Source of the DNA: Tretioscincus oriximinensis
Taxonomy: Eukaryota > Chordata > Lepidosauria > Squamata > Gymnophthalmidae
Direction: 5' to 3'
NCBI GenBank assembly: GCA_022410635.1
Contig: JAJVDF010000002.1
Coordinates: 1,881,812-1,945,811 of the forward strand
Length of the DNA stretch: 64,000 nucleotides
Shown here one piece after another: positions 50,285 to 61,321 of this stretch. The notes beneath the pieces were generated by a model. That model was not told the origin of the DNA, did no database searches, and was given only the letters and a program-made list of their open reading frames with translations. Numbering within the stretch: the stretch's first letter is position 1; every line of letters starts with the position of its first letter. The position numbers and the translations under genes are program-made.

Positions 50285-50372
50285 GTTTTATTTTGTTCTT
50301 TCTTCCTTCTTCCCTCCTTCCTTCCCTTCCTTCTCACTTCTCTCCCTCCTGTCCTTCTTCTTCTTTTAGTAT
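50285..50372. repeat. Pyrimidine-rich tract
   Basis: CTTTCTTCCTTCTTCCCTCC and further CCTTC/TTCTCC units on the + strand. Confidence 0.8.
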
Positions 50373-51974
50373 TTGGGTTGTTCTTCTCCCCTTGCTTCAA
50401 AGAAGCTGTAAAAAGAGCAGAATAGTCTTATTTGATACCATCTAGCTTAATTTATAGGAAATAGGTAGTCTTGCACATTTCCCTGCATAGTGCTGCCCTG
50501 GAAACAATGAAGCAGCAATTTTACACAGCGAACCATTCAGTTTTTCCAAAGAGGCTCAGGGACAGTTGCAAGGTGGCAGCCATTACAGCTCCTGAGCCAT
50601 TACTAAAACTGATGAAAAGGCTTTTNAAAAAGAAAGGAAGGGAACAGAAATGTGCCAGCACATCAAAGGAACTTTGACAGACAGTAATTTCTGAGATNGA
50701 AAGAAAAGAAGCCAATCCTGCTCTGAAAGGACACTATAAATTCAACCGGTGAGAGCCAAATTGCACCTGCAGTTCTTGCCCCACAGATGAATGTAGAGAA
50801 AACCCTAATGAAAATGAACAGACATTAGTGAAGGCAGCTCTTGCTTCTATTATACAAAATACTCAAGAGTTGCACTTACTAGAAAACCTCTTTGCTGCCT
50901 GCTCTGTACCAGCCCTATATCCAGCTGGTCAACTGAAGCTGATGTGAGGTAGTCAGGAAGAGGAAAGGGTGTATTTAAAACACAAGAAAAACCTAAGGCA
51001 GCCGGGGTGGGATGCAAGTACAGCAGTGTTGATGCAGCTACCAATTAGACTGTCAGCCAACAGGTGGAAAAACGGTANCTAACATAACTAGGTGATAATT
51101 GGATTATCTGGTTGACTGCATTTTATAGACTTCTGGCAGTAATTATTAAAGTGACTGCTAGCTATCAGAAAAGGCTCAGAGGCCTAGAGAAAAGCTGTTT
51201 AAAATGTGTTTTCTGTCTATTGACCTTAAAAGTAGCCTAGGGAATACTTCTANATGCAGAGATGTCCATTCTAATGACCACACCATTGAACCTGTTCTGG
51301 CTAAACTTGTTCCATTGGAACCAGCATTTCAGATCCTGAAGTGATGCCCACAACCCAACTTTCTTTATTCCCACTGCATCAACTGTATTCTAAATAAGAA
51401 ACAATGATGGTAAACAAGACACATACTCATGTCAGTCTGAGCAACTAACAGAGCAATATTACTACACCAGTGCAACTGGAATCAAAATGGGTTTAAGATA
51501 TGCCAAGATTCTCCTGTTGCCCTTAGAATCGGACAGTGAGCAGAGACTAGGCCATCTTTGACAGGCCACATTATATTTGAATGTATTTTTGTTTTGGTTG
51601 ATCAGAGTTTGGCTTTTTATTGTTGTGACTTCCCTGTGAACTTCAGGTGAACATTGGGATATAAATAAGCAAACAAATAAAAACTGAAAGGATTGTTGCA
51701 ATTGGTATTTCCTCATGAGCAATGACCAAACTGAGCAAAAAACTGCATTTGGGTTATTTACAACTGGTTAGGACCCATTAAGGAAAATTCTGGTTCTAAT
51801 CCAGTTTCACTTTTATCCTTGAGTTCTCAGAATGACCTGCTTCAAATCTGGGTGACAAAAAAGTCAAAAGTAAATACATTGGAATGGAATTTTCAGATGC
51901 TTAGTCCAGAAATCCTGCAGATATGTTGAGTCACCTTCCAACAGATAATATAAGGCCAAGACAATAGACAAATG
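50373..51974. other. Intergenic, no gene recognised
   Basis: A weak LINE-type tail may lie at 51625-51685 (ATTGGGATATAAATAAGCAA). Otherwise nothing supported. Confidence 0.4.
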
Positions 51975-52080
51975 TGAAATGTATATGCTGAAGAAGTAGG
52001 GTTGTCTACTAAAGTTCATGCAGCCTAGCTTTCTCTTATTAGTCTCTAATTGTTAAAATACTCTCTTGCTAAAACACATA
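51975..52080 (+). mobile_element. Penelope-like element 3' end, degraded
   Basis: GCTGAAGAAGTAGGGTTGTC, AGCTTTCTCTTATTAGTCTC and ACTCTCTTGCTAAAA follow the order of 58960-59035. Confidence 0.55.
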
Positions 52081-52194
52081 CACACTGTTTTCACACAANT
52101 GGGAGTCAAATTTTCTGAAGCCTGCAACTTTCTATGAACATTGATATATGAAATCATTAGCAGAAAAAGCTTGTTGCCTGACATATATGCAACG

Positions 52195-52460
52195 GGCTCT
52201 CCACTCTTCCTTCCTCCTCTAAATACCTTCTTCTCCTCTTCCTCCCCCTCCTTATTTCCACTCCTCCTCCCTCCTACCTGGACTTCCTCTTCTTCCCTCC
52301 ATCCCCTTCACTTCCTCCATCCTTTTATTCATTTCTCCCTCACATTCCTCCTGCCCCTTCTATTTCTCTTCTTCCTCCTGATCTTACTTCCCTTCTTCCT
52401 CCCCATCCTCTTTCTCCTGCTTCTCTCCATCCTATTTGCACATAATGTCCTGCACTCTTC
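52195..52460. repeat. Long pyrimidine tract (about 265 bases)
   Basis: Nearly pure C/T on the + strand (CTCCTC, CTTCCTC, TTTCTC units, irregular). Composition gives an apparent S/F/L/P-rich frame at 52141-52479 that is not a gene. Confidence 0.85.
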
Positions 52461-53560
52461 CTCATGCCTGCAGCTTTAAAATACTTGTGATGCTGCAGAC
52501 ATTTTGAGCCAATGAGATTGCCTGTAGGCAGACAGTGACCATTCTAACTGTACTTTTATATATATATTTATATCTATGCCTCATCCTCTACCTAAAGGTC
52601 TGAGGACAGGTCACAAAGTCACAGTCTAATACTTTTAAACACACACATATAAACTTTGCTCACGACAAAAAGCATAAGTTTGTTTTTTGGGAAACTCCAG
52701 GGGTGCTTTAATCCATTATTAATTCATGTTATAGATGCAATAGGAACAGCACATTGACCTCATTACATATTAATGCAATTGCTACTCTGTAGCAATGCTT
52801 GTTTAAGTCTTGACAGAGCAGAAAGTATAGAATTGCTTTCTCTTGGGTTCAGTTCCCGATGCCCTCCAAGTCTTCTGGCTTCTTTCAAGATGGTTGACAT
52901 CCGGTGTTTTTCTGTTTCCCTGTCACTTTCAGACCTTAGCAGAGGCCCCCTATGCACACAAATTGTGAACAAATGGAAATGNTGAGAGCATTTAATTTGT
53001 TCATTTATACAGGTAGGGTTATTGATGCACTAAGACAATCACAAGCCAGTAGAGTGTAGAAATATTCTTCCTTGGAAAAAGAAAGTTCCCGTTAGAATAT
53101 TTTGACATCTCTACTTAGTCTATGCGTAAGAGCAGCCACGGTAGATTTTTAAAAAGTCTATTTAGTGCAACATTCTTTCCCCCCTTGATGGTAAATATAT
53201 GTAAACGATGACTTTGCAAGCAGCCCTGAGAACAAATATCTACCAGTACATCTCAGCATCTGGTAGGCAAATGAGTTTTCCCTCTGAGACCAGAGTTAAT
53301 ATAACCATCCTAATTAACTTCACTGAAAGACAAATTAGAGAAGAATGGAGCTACAGTATTCTTGAGGAGGTTGTCAACTCTGGTTCTTGCTGTCATGCAA
53401 GGACCATCTGCTCAGTGAATAAATGTTTACCTTTATTTGTACTTATGCCTTGCCTAATACCAGAAGTCCTCACTGCAGGTCACAATAAAATAATTATAAA
53501 GGAGGATAAGAAATAGAAGGGGGACTTTTAATCACAGACTTTGAAGACTAAAGATTTTTT
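52461..53560. other. Intergenic, with L2-type tail scraps
   Basis: 52575-52620 (ATGCCTCATCCTCTACCTAA, AGGTCTGAGGACAGG) and 53440-53490 (TACTTATGCCTTGCCTAATA, AGAAGTCCTCACTGCAGGTC) are minus-orientation L2-type tails. No gene. Confidence 0.5.
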
Positions 53561-53622
53561 TTATTGTTGGCCATCCTGAGACCTTATGGGTGGGGTATAA
53601 ACATAAATAAATAAATAAACAG
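53561..53622 (+). mobile_element. L2/SINE-type 3' tail
   Basis: TTGTTGGCCATCCTGAGACC then TTATGGGTGGGGTATAAACA and (TAAA)n. Confidence 0.6.
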
Positions 53623-54369
53623 TCAATGTGGAGAGATGAATAAATCAACTCACAGAGAAATAAAATTATATATTGGGCCAAACGTATAAAAGAGATGGAG
53701 CAGGAGAGGAAGTCATTGAATTACCTGTAGAGGGAGAAGAAATGTAATTTAGAAGATTTTGGGGGGTATATTTTTCTTTTTTGAAAACAAATTCTAAAAG
53801 AATCGTAAAGGAAAAAAATCAATTACAGGTGTGAATTGTGATATTTCACAAGAAGGTAATGAATGACAAATTCCTGACTCTGCCAAGAACACCACATGGA
53901 TGTCACTACCTGCTTAGTCAGCAGATCTTACCTTTGATTTGATAATGCCCCAAATATCAACAAAAACATGAAACGTCGTTTCCACATGAACCTCAAACAG
54001 TAATTTATAGCTTTTGTAGGCTTGACCCTCCCCCCAAAAGAAACCACAAANCTGTCAGACTAAGTGGTGTGGGGTAATAATGTATGACAATTACAGCTAG
54101 AATTTTGTGTGTGAAGTTTGGTATGTGAGCTCTCTTCAGATGGAAAGGGGCCACAGATAATGCTGAAGAAAGAGGAAAACCAAGTACATGGATGTAAATA
54201 TGTGTGAGAATTTCTGCTGACTCAAGGTATACATGATTACAGCTTTTTCCGTCCTGAATAGGATTAGAATGGGGCAAGGAAACCATCTCATTCCTATCTC
54301 GTACCAGTACCAAGGTAAGAATTAAAAAACTTGTGGAAGCCATGGAGCTATGGAAAGTAGACCTTATTT
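53623..54369. other. Intergenic, no gene recognised
   Basis: The 168-codon minus-strand frame at 54005-54511 contains one N and spans a MITE scrap; no domain seen, not called. Confidence 0.5.
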
Positions 54370-54432
54370 CTGTAATAACCATGGCAGGTCCCCATGTTGG
54401 GATATAATCTAGAATAAGGCCTAGCGCACAAA
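54370..54432. mobile_element. Scrap of GGCCCTGTCCCC foldback MITE
   Basis: AATAACCATGGCAGGTCCCC then ATGTTGGGATATAATCTAGA and ATAAGGCC. Confidence 0.5.
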
Positions 54433-54734
54433 GCAGCACCTGTGCTTCTTTTCCACCTGTGTCCCCTTCCTCTGTCATATCATCAACAATGCCTCTTTCA
54501 ACAAAGGACACAGATTTTGATGCTTTCTCCTAGACAGACAATATTTTCTGAGGCCCATATGGGGGTAATTAATATTNATGCTAATTTGCACATTCATGAA
54601 TATGCAAACATTCATGAATATGGAAATCACCCACCAACATGCATACCCCTCCNAAATCCCTGCCCAAGAAATTTGCAAAACACCTGAGTGGTAATGCAGT
54701 GAATTAAAAAAATCTTCAGCAAAAAATGGGGAAA

Positions 54735-54815
54735 TGTCTCCCCCCCACCCCCGGGAGGGGAGGGTAGACACTCCAAAACTGGGTCCCCCCCNAAAAAAGG
54801 GGTCATCTGATTAGC
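54735..54815. mobile_element. Half copy of the 1547-1740 foldback MITE
   Basis: ACTCCAAAACTGGGTCCCCC, the N-containing A run and GGGGTCATCTGATTAGCCTA match the right arm of the element at 1547-1740. Confidence 0.6.
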
Positions 54816-54950
54816 CTATTTCTCCACAACACCCTGTGCAGTAGGCAGGGCTGTGAATGGTCCATGATCACCCAGCTGGCTTCATAGAGGAGTGTGGAAT
54901 TGAACTGGTAAGAGTGCAGCACTCTAACCATTACACAAACTGGCCACAGC
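54816..54950 (-). mobile_element. tRNA-derived SINE (family B), deleted copy
   Basis: TTTCTCCACAACACCCTGTG, CACCCAGCTGGCTTCATAGA, GGAATTGAACTGGTAAGAGT and ACCATTACACAAACTGG. The tail and part of the body are missing. Confidence 0.75.
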
Positions 54951-55059
54951 ATCATCTGTGTTCCTTTTTAACTGAAAAGAGCTCAGGGAAAGCTCATGCT
55001 AATGATTCTAGTTAAATGTCACAATCATGAAGAGCCCTGCCTTGTTTTTCTATAGCAGA

Positions 55060-55165
55060 ATATGAAGTATCGAACTAGAACCATTCAATTGGAAGAGATC
55101 TCCAGGGTCACGATGTCCAATCCTCTGTTCAATGCAGGATCCCCTAAAGCTGACCAGCCTTTGAT
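55060..55165 (-). mobile_element. CR1 3' end, diverged
   Basis: CGAACTAGAACCATTCAATT, GGAAGAGATCTCCAGGGTCA and CAATCCTCTGTTCAATGCAG resemble the reverse complement of a CR1 3' end. Confidence 0.6.
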
Positions 55166-55254
55166 GGATATCTCTTACAGACAAACAGGGTCAGAACTGC
55201 ATTTTTGTGATTTATAAGCTCTGCTACTTGCAGTAACATTAATTTGTTTATTTA

Positions 55255-55440
55255 TATGTATTTAATGTAAATAAATAAATTAAATCATACTTAATTCAAA
55301 ATGATAGGGGAATAATAATCATTATCATAATTATAATTATTATGATTGTAATAATTATTGTGATTATTATGATACTGATTATTATGATAATAAAATTATA
55401 TTTATTATGATGATTATAATGATGATGATGATGATTTTTC
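55255..55440. repeat. AT-rich simple-sequence tract, ending in (GAT)n
   Basis: TAAATAAATAAATTAAAT, a long (ATTATG/ATAATTATT)-type stretch, and about five GAT units at 55417-55434. Confidence 0.85.
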
Positions 55441-57040
55441 ATTTGGACTGTAATAAGTTGCTTTGTTTCAAGGTATGTAGCCCCAGCAAACCCTTGGCAG
55501 TACTGCCTATCTATTCATATGAAGAAAAATCCAAACAAGTAATAGTTTGTAAGAAAGAGCAGAGTTTATTGCACTTCGAAAGCACAACGGAAAAGGAACC
55601 ACAGACGTACAGAACTAAAACCAAGAATGGTAAACATTTCAGATGGTTAGATTAAGAGTTCNCGTACAAAAAATCTCATTGGCGTATAAGGGCTGCCAGC
55701 ACTACCTACTATTATAAAGAGAAGCCAGGTGCACAATATAGCATATAAATGGCTAGCAAGCTAGGTCAATATTATCACAAGAGCTTTTGTTTTAAAAAGT
55801 GCAATGTAAATGCATTGAAAATATCCTTTTGACTTCCCAGTATTGTAGTGATTCTTGGTCAGGAGGCTCATAGAAAATGCTGTGCTGTTCTTATCCCTTG
55901 GTTCAAAGCCTGCAAGCCATTTTGAAGTTGCTCTTGTCAAGAGATACCCCAGAAGCCCATCAATGGAACCTGGAAAAATTGAATAATTGAAGTTGGTTGA
56001 AGTCCAGTGCCAGACTAAAAAAAGAAACCTGAGGCCGACTCCATATATAGATGGAGGGGATCGAGCAAAACAGATCAGCTCTTGAAGGGAAAACAAATAT
56101 AACCTCTTAGTCACCTTATGTGAAAGAGAAGAACTTAGTACTAATTATGCAAGATGCAGGGGGCACAGTTAGGGATTCACTGCACGTGGCACCCGAACTT
56201 GGGTTTGCGTTCAGCCCCTGGCAGCTGGAAATGAGAAACATGGTCCGTGATCTTTGCTTTGGGTTCATAAGGTTCAGGCTAGCTCATGTAAAGATTCATT
56301 AGCAGCTGTTTAAAACGGCCCCAATATATTTCTTTTACTCAAATAAATATAAACTGGGTCATCCAAAAAAAATCTTTCCCGTCAGCGAACGTGACTATGC
56401 TCTCATACAGATCTGCTTAAGAAAATTAGTCTATACAGAATATAATCGCAGTGGTGACCATTTAGCCCTGTTACCACAAAGTGATCCGTACTATTAATAA
56501 AAGAGGATTTGCCGATGAGAAGATTGTGAGGTAGAGACCAATCACAGACCTCAGAACCTTGGGCAGGCATTACCAGTGCGTGTTCTTGCCTTGGACTCCT
56601 CTCCTCCTAGCAGGCAGGTAGCAGTGAATGGCGTTGTCGACTACTTCTGCAACAGCAAGGGCTCTTGCCAGCAGCTTGGAGGCCCCGGGTGCTATGGCGC
56701 GCCCATCTCAGCCTCTGTAGGCAACGTACCACCACTCTCACTCACATTGCCCAGCTCCATGATGCTTTTTGCCACCGTAATGGGAGCAGCTACCCTGCTG
56801 CCCATCACGTTGCTGCTTCCTGGCCACCTCTTGCTGCTGCCAGATTGATAGGGGCCTCTGGGGGAGGCAGCTGAGAAGCAGCGATGGGGTAGACAACACG
56901 TTGGCTGCCAAGCGCAGTCACGTCTTTGCTTCTTTGCCTGGCGATTGGCCGGGCTTCCCTCCTAGTTATACATAAGAAAGTTAAGCTAATATAGCTAAGA
57001 ATTGACCATTTGGAAGGCAAAGGATTTTATAAGAGATGCA
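55441..57040. other. Intergenic or distal TECPR2 3' UTR; GC-rich patch at 56560-56970
   Basis: 56575-56960 is GC-richer, with CTGCCTGCT/GGCAGCAG words and opposed frames on both strands that give no known domain; it may be an unrecognised repeat. A second possible poly(A) signal for TECPR2 lies at 55565-55571 (TTTATT on +). Otherwise nothing supported. Confidence 0.4.
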
Positions 57041-58388
57041 TTTATTTTTATTAGTATCATTTTTCCCTTTCCATTTTAAACTGCAGTACAAAAACAGAAG
57101 TTTAATTTCTGCTCTGGTTACAGGCACAACACGGTGTGACCAATACCAGCTGCAGAGATACCATGATACTACAATCCTGGCTTCAAACATTATTCCCTTC
57201 TGTCTCCTGGATATCCATGGAGCAAGAGCCAGCAAACTGAAAGAGAATGGGACGAATCCCAATTCTTCAGCGTTGTGTGCAACGAGGGTTGTGGTTCTTT
57301 TGTGCAGGGGAGGGGTAGATGAACCCTGGGGGCTTCGCAGAACACAATCCCAAGAGAGTTCCAGAAAGATGCCAAAACTCAGTATTACCTGCTAGAAGAA
57401 AAACCTCACCTCCTTTTGCTCCCTTCGGCTAAGGGCATGGCATAAGCCGAAGCAACACTTGTGACACACTCATTTTCTCCTCCCAACTCGGTAGAAAAGT
57501 GCTGGAAGAACATGGAAAACTTACTTCCCCTCTAAAGAAGTGGTTTATGTAACAGACATTCATCCCAAAGTTATACAGATACTATATGTGCATGCTGGAG
57601 CAAAATCGCTTTTTGCTGCTAATGAGGTTAAATTGGTAAGTTACACTTCAAAACAAGACAGCTGCTACAAGAAGGACATGTTAACAATTTCTTTAAGCCA
57701 CATTAAATACCCGACTCACCTGAGAGATGCTGAATAGGAATGTGTTGAGCTCCTGTCTAGCAGACACAAACTGTTAAAGAATATGTGGAACTGAAGTAAC
57801 TCTTCAACCACACACCTTTGTAACCATTAAGAAAAGAAGTGAGAGGAAGATGAACGGAGGGTTCACAAGAGAGGCTGTTGAAGGCCAAGCAACATTAATC
57901 TGTCCTTTTTTTTCTGCCCTATTTGGGGTAGGCAGACTCAACGCAAAGGCCAGGGAGAGCAGAATTGCTGCTGGCCATATCAGGGTGTTACTTACCACTG
58001 CGCTTTTCTGCCTCAAGACCATCTGAGACTAAAGGCCCAGAGGCTGAGAAAAACACAGGGGTCAGGCAAATGTTGCTTAGCCTTTAACAGCCTCCCCACT
58101 GCACTTTCCACTCATCCACCACCTTCGTCTTTTATCCAGTGACCTTGGAATTACGGGATTGATCCATGCCTCCAATTCTGGGCAGTTTTCAATCAACAAA
58201 CAGGAGTTCAACACACCTCTAATACTGAAACAAGATAACCTCACTAAACAACTTGGGGGCTATTCAACAAGTACCAAAGTGCTAACGTTGCCAAATGTCT
58301 GTGGCTTCGAAAGCCCAACATTCAGCATAAACAGGACTCCACGCGTGTGTTTTTCATGCTATTTTGCTGCTATGTCTCCTCGGGGGTC
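57041..58388 (-). other. TECPR2: TECPR2 3' UTR (predicted)
   Basis: This follows the TECPR2 stop codon on the minus strand. Two overlapping AATAAA signals (TTTATT on the + strand at 57041-57046 and 57047-57052) are the first strong ones, about 1.34 kb past the stop. A more distal site at about 55565 is an alternative. No further open coding exon is seen. The end is a prediction. Confidence 0.55.
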
Positions 58389-58546
58389 TCATATGACTTC
58401 CCATTCATCTTCGAAGTCATCACAGTGGAACAGCTGGGAAGTGTCACTGTGTTTCTGCAAGTTGTGTGGATGGCGGAAGGTCCGGGTAAGACGCTGAAGG
58501 AGGTATCCAGAAGAACCAACTGCCCACAGTTCATCTAGTGGAGTAA
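58389..58546 (-). CDS. TECPR2: TECPR2, last coding exon
   Basis: The acceptor TTTTTGTTTCTCAG lies just above 58546. The exon contributes 2 bases to a split Val codon, then reads TPLDELWAVGSSGYLLQRLT and ends DDFEDEWEVI followed by TGA. The D-ELWAVG--GYLLQRLT-TF block is the last TECPR propeller strand. The end, DEWEVI, is the LC3-interacting region reported for TECPR2 (W-x-x-I with acidic residues before). The stretch between (RHPHNLQKHSDTSQLFHCDD) is poorly conserved with human. Known role: TECPR2 supports autophagosome formation and COPII ER exit; mutations cause hereditary spastic paraplegia 49. Confidence 0.95.
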
Positions 58547-59872
58547 CTGAGAAACAAAAATTTGGACAACATTAGGATCCTAAACAACAAGAATTTAGTT
58601 AAATGTCTTCTCAGTTTCCTGGTAATATTGGCTTGTTTTCCTGTTCTGAGTCACCTCTGCAGGACCTCCATGTGAGCAAAGGAAGTGTTTAGCTGACAAG
58701 AGAATGAGTTAGGGATTGTCTAATATTAACGTCACATACAACATGGCATTTGTCTGCATTATCTGCAAGGGCGTTGGTAACTGACACATGCATGTGTTAT
58801 AATTAATTCATCAGTTACTTAGGAGAACAGAGGTGTGCCAACCTGTCATTTGAACTCCCTTTTTGAAAGCCATTCTGTTGTGCAGGAGAAAGAGCACCAA
58901 GTTTTCTCTTGAAAGTTATGAGATTAAAGGAATGGCAGCACTTGGAGCAGAGTTGCATCTGAAGAAGTAGGCTTGTTCACACTGCCTACCTTTTTCTTGT
59001 TAGCCTCTAAGGTGCTGTGAGACACCCTTGCTAAAAATTCTGCATCTGGACTAACTTGGCTATTTCTTTGAATTGTAGTTACTTCCCATAAAACTTCCCA
59101 TAAAACTCTCTAAACAGTTCACATAAACCATAATTAAAAGCAAGAATAAAAACACTCAAAAGAATGCAATTAATGAAAAATATGTTGAATTATGTCTTCA
59201 GAAGGCACCTGGAAACTATAACAATAGGCACCAGGCAAAGAGAGGAAGGCATTTTTACATGTCAGAGGCCACCACAGAAAAGAGCCAACCAGGGCTGGGG
59301 GGAAAAATTCTGGAAATGCCATCAGAGTTGCATGTACACAATTTCCGGTGATGTCACTTCCAGTCCCACCCCAGAAATGACGACCTCTGCAGCACCATTC
59401 CCAGAAGTACAGACTAGAAGCGACATCACAAATGATTTCACAACTGGGTCTAAGGGCACGATTTCCTGAAGCACGGACACTTTCAGTTCCCACCTCCGAA
59501 AAAAAACAAAAATCCTTGGACGGGGTACGTAAAATGTACGACTCTCCACTCTGGGCCACTGTGAAATGATTTTCTGTATTTGGTGGAAGATCTCTCCAGT
59601 TGACCTCAGGACACTTCAGGTTTCTGATTTGGCAATGCCTTCTAAAATGCCTAGAAACTGCATTTCAGGAACCTGCTATTGGTAATTGGTCATGTAATTA
59701 AATGTGAATACCTGTATGCTACTTCTACTTCCCACTATTTTATTTATTTATAATTATACCCTGCCTTACACTCATGACGTGCATTATCAAAAAATGGTAC
59801 ACAGGTTTCTTGCTTCAATACCACAAGCCCCTTCTTGCAGAAAATCCTTTCCTCATCCACAGTCCTACTTGC
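58547..59872 (-). other. TECPR2: TECPR2 last intron, GC-AG type
   Basis: The donor is ACAG|GCAAGT at 59873/59872, with GC instead of GT, and the acceptor is CTCAG at 58547. The joined codons give SCLT-V-TPLDELW, which fits the human protein; no GT nearby preserves the frame. The intron holds a Penelope-like 3' end at 58955-59085, a GGAAGTGACGTC-like patch at 59336-59420 and an L2-type tail at 59740-59770. Confidence 0.8.
58955..59085 (+). mobile_element. Penelope-like element 3' end
   Basis: GCATCTGAAGAAGTAGGCTT, CTTGTTAGCCTCTAAGGTGC, GAGACACCCTTGCTAAAAAT and GGACTAACTTGGCTATTTCT. The most complete 3' terminus of this family in the window; antisense to TECPR2. Confidence 0.75.
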
Positions 59873-60022
59873 CTGTCAAACAGGAAACATTTCCTGGAAT
59901 CTTCTTCCAATAGTCTCCAGCAGGATTTTTATCCGTGATGCCATAGCGCCGGGCTATATCGCCATTCGGGCAACGGGCCCAAACCGTTCTTGTACTGATT
60001 GCCAGCTGACACGCCTGAAGCC
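59873..60022 (-). CDS. TECPR2: TECPR2, penultimate coding exon (150 bp)
   Basis: The acceptor is CTTTATTTTGAGTTCAG, just above 60022. It enters in phase 1 and encodes LQACQLAISTRTVWARCPNG, DIARRYGITDKNPAGDYWKK and IPGNVSCLT, with the final G going to the split Val codon. The RYGIT--NP-GDYWK-IPG block is a classic TECPR repeat (R-G-T---P-G--W--IPG). Near identity to the human protein across this exon makes the assignment secure. Exons either side join in frame. Confidence 0.96.
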
Positions 60023-60299
60023 CTGAACTCAAAATAAAGTGAAAGACAGGTTTGTTCATAGATATGAGTGTCATACCAGTTTATGGACATTTCACACATT
60101 TTATTCAGCATGGGATTCTACAGAAGAGATGTTCAACAATTCTTTCTAGGATAAACATTTTGATATTTGCTATAGAAACTATCGCAAGAAACTTGAAACT
60201 GTTTTGAAATAAAAGTTCATTTGGCTACTTTAGTAAAGAGCAGCCAGGTCATGGATGAAGACAGACTCTTTCTGAAATGCTACTTATCAAAAACTAATG

Positions 60300-60660
60300 G
60301 AATTATGGTAATGCAACGAGTTCTAGCCCCACCTCTCCCTTGTTTACCATTCATGCCTCCATCCACTCCCCGCCTGCCGTTCCCCCTTTCACTTTGTTTC
60401 CTTCCTTCTCTAGGTATCCTTCTGTTTCCTTCCTTCTCTATTTTTCTTCCTTCTTTTCCTTATTTTTTTTCTTCATATTCCTTCCTTCCTTTGTTCTTCC
60501 TTTCCTTCCCTCCTTTCCCAGTACTGAACCCTGGGATATTCCATTTCTCACATCTTTCCACCCAGAGAACTGTCCATTTATTACTTCCCTCTGATTTCTG
60601 TCTTTTAGCCAGTTTCTAACCCAGCACTCTGTGTACATACCTGAATAGGTTAAAATATTC
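60300..60660 (-). mobile_element. LINE reverse transcriptase scrap with pyrimidine tract
   Basis: The minus strand reads CWVRNWLKDRNQREVINGQF then SGWKDVRNGISQGSVLG, a CR1/jockey-type fragment, and continues into a GGAAG/GAAAAG tract and GGTAATGCAACG-like end at 60305-60325. It is the inverted counterpart of 32536-32990. Confidence 0.7.
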
Positions 60661-60892
60661 AAAATAAGAATAATTTTTACTATGTAATTAATCAGTATGT
60701 AACAAAAAGACTCTTTTTCTCATTAAGTTGTGCCTTTTTTTCTCTTATTTTCCATTGTAAATTATTCTCTCAAGTGAGGGGAAGGGGATGGGAATTGGGG
60801 GTGGGAAAGGTTTTTTTCGCTGTATTATTATCATAATAGATCACTATAATTTGATAACACTAAGTTACTTATCTATTCTGTACAGAATAGTC

Positions 60893-61304
60893 TAAAAGCT
60901 ATCCAGGCTTCTGGTTACCACCATCTGTTCTGGAATAAAATTCCATAGACCAATGATCCTCTGGGTGAAAAAATGCTTTCCCTTGTCTGTCCTAATTCTT
61001 CTACCTATAAGTTTCAAGGAACACATAATGTTATGTGATAGAGAAAATATTTTTTCTCTATTCTCCTTATCCACCCCATGTATAATTTTATACACTTCAA
61101 TCAGATCGCCTCTTAAATTCCATCTTTCAAGACTGAAGAGGCCCAGACATTACAGACTGATTTCACAAGGGAGCTGTTCCAGTCCCTTGATCAATCTTGT
61201 TGCCCTTTCCTGCCCTTTCTCTAGATCTACAATATCTTTTCTGAGATGTGGTGACCAGAATTGCACATGAGTATTCCAAATGTGGCCTCACCACTATAGT
61301 GTGT
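60893..61304 (-). pseudogene. CR1-like LINE ORF2 C-terminal fragment
   Basis: Minus-strand words in order: VRPHLEYSCAILVTT (61303-61259), then LFSLER-KFKRGDLI and EVYKIIHGVDKENREKIFSL, then RRIRTDKGKHFFTQRIIGLW with NFIPEQMVVTRSLDSF. This covers the R-HLEY--Q-WSP to SLDSFK region, so it is longer than the other copies. Frameshifts are present. Confidence 0.82.
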
Positions 61305-61321
61305 ATGATAAAGATGCTTAC

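Larger units (their letters stand above)
60023..61321 (-). other. TECPR2: TECPR2 intron, 1.3 kb, mostly LINE sequence
   Basis: GT donor (CCAG|GTAAGC) at 61321 and AG at 60023. The intron contains an inverted LINE reverse transcriptase scrap with a pyrimidine tract (60300-60660) and a CR1-like ORF2 fragment (60893-61304) that ends about 17 bases from the donor. Confidence 0.85.

Noticed and set aside
52141..52479. 112-codon frame rich in S, F, L and P
   Set aside because: It is a pyrimidine tract. Composition alone explains the open frame and hydrophobic character.
53600..54511. 168-codon minus-strand frame at 54005-54511
   Set aside because: It overlaps a MITE scrap, contains an N and has no recognisable similarity.
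55255..55440. Possible replication origin or regulatory element in the AT-rich stretch
   Set aside because: It is simple-sequence DNA with no protein-binding pattern. Nothing in the sequence supports an origin.
60221..60619. 132-codon frame with apparent membrane segments
   Set aside because: Same reason: a CT-rich tract joined to a LINE fragment on the opposite strand.
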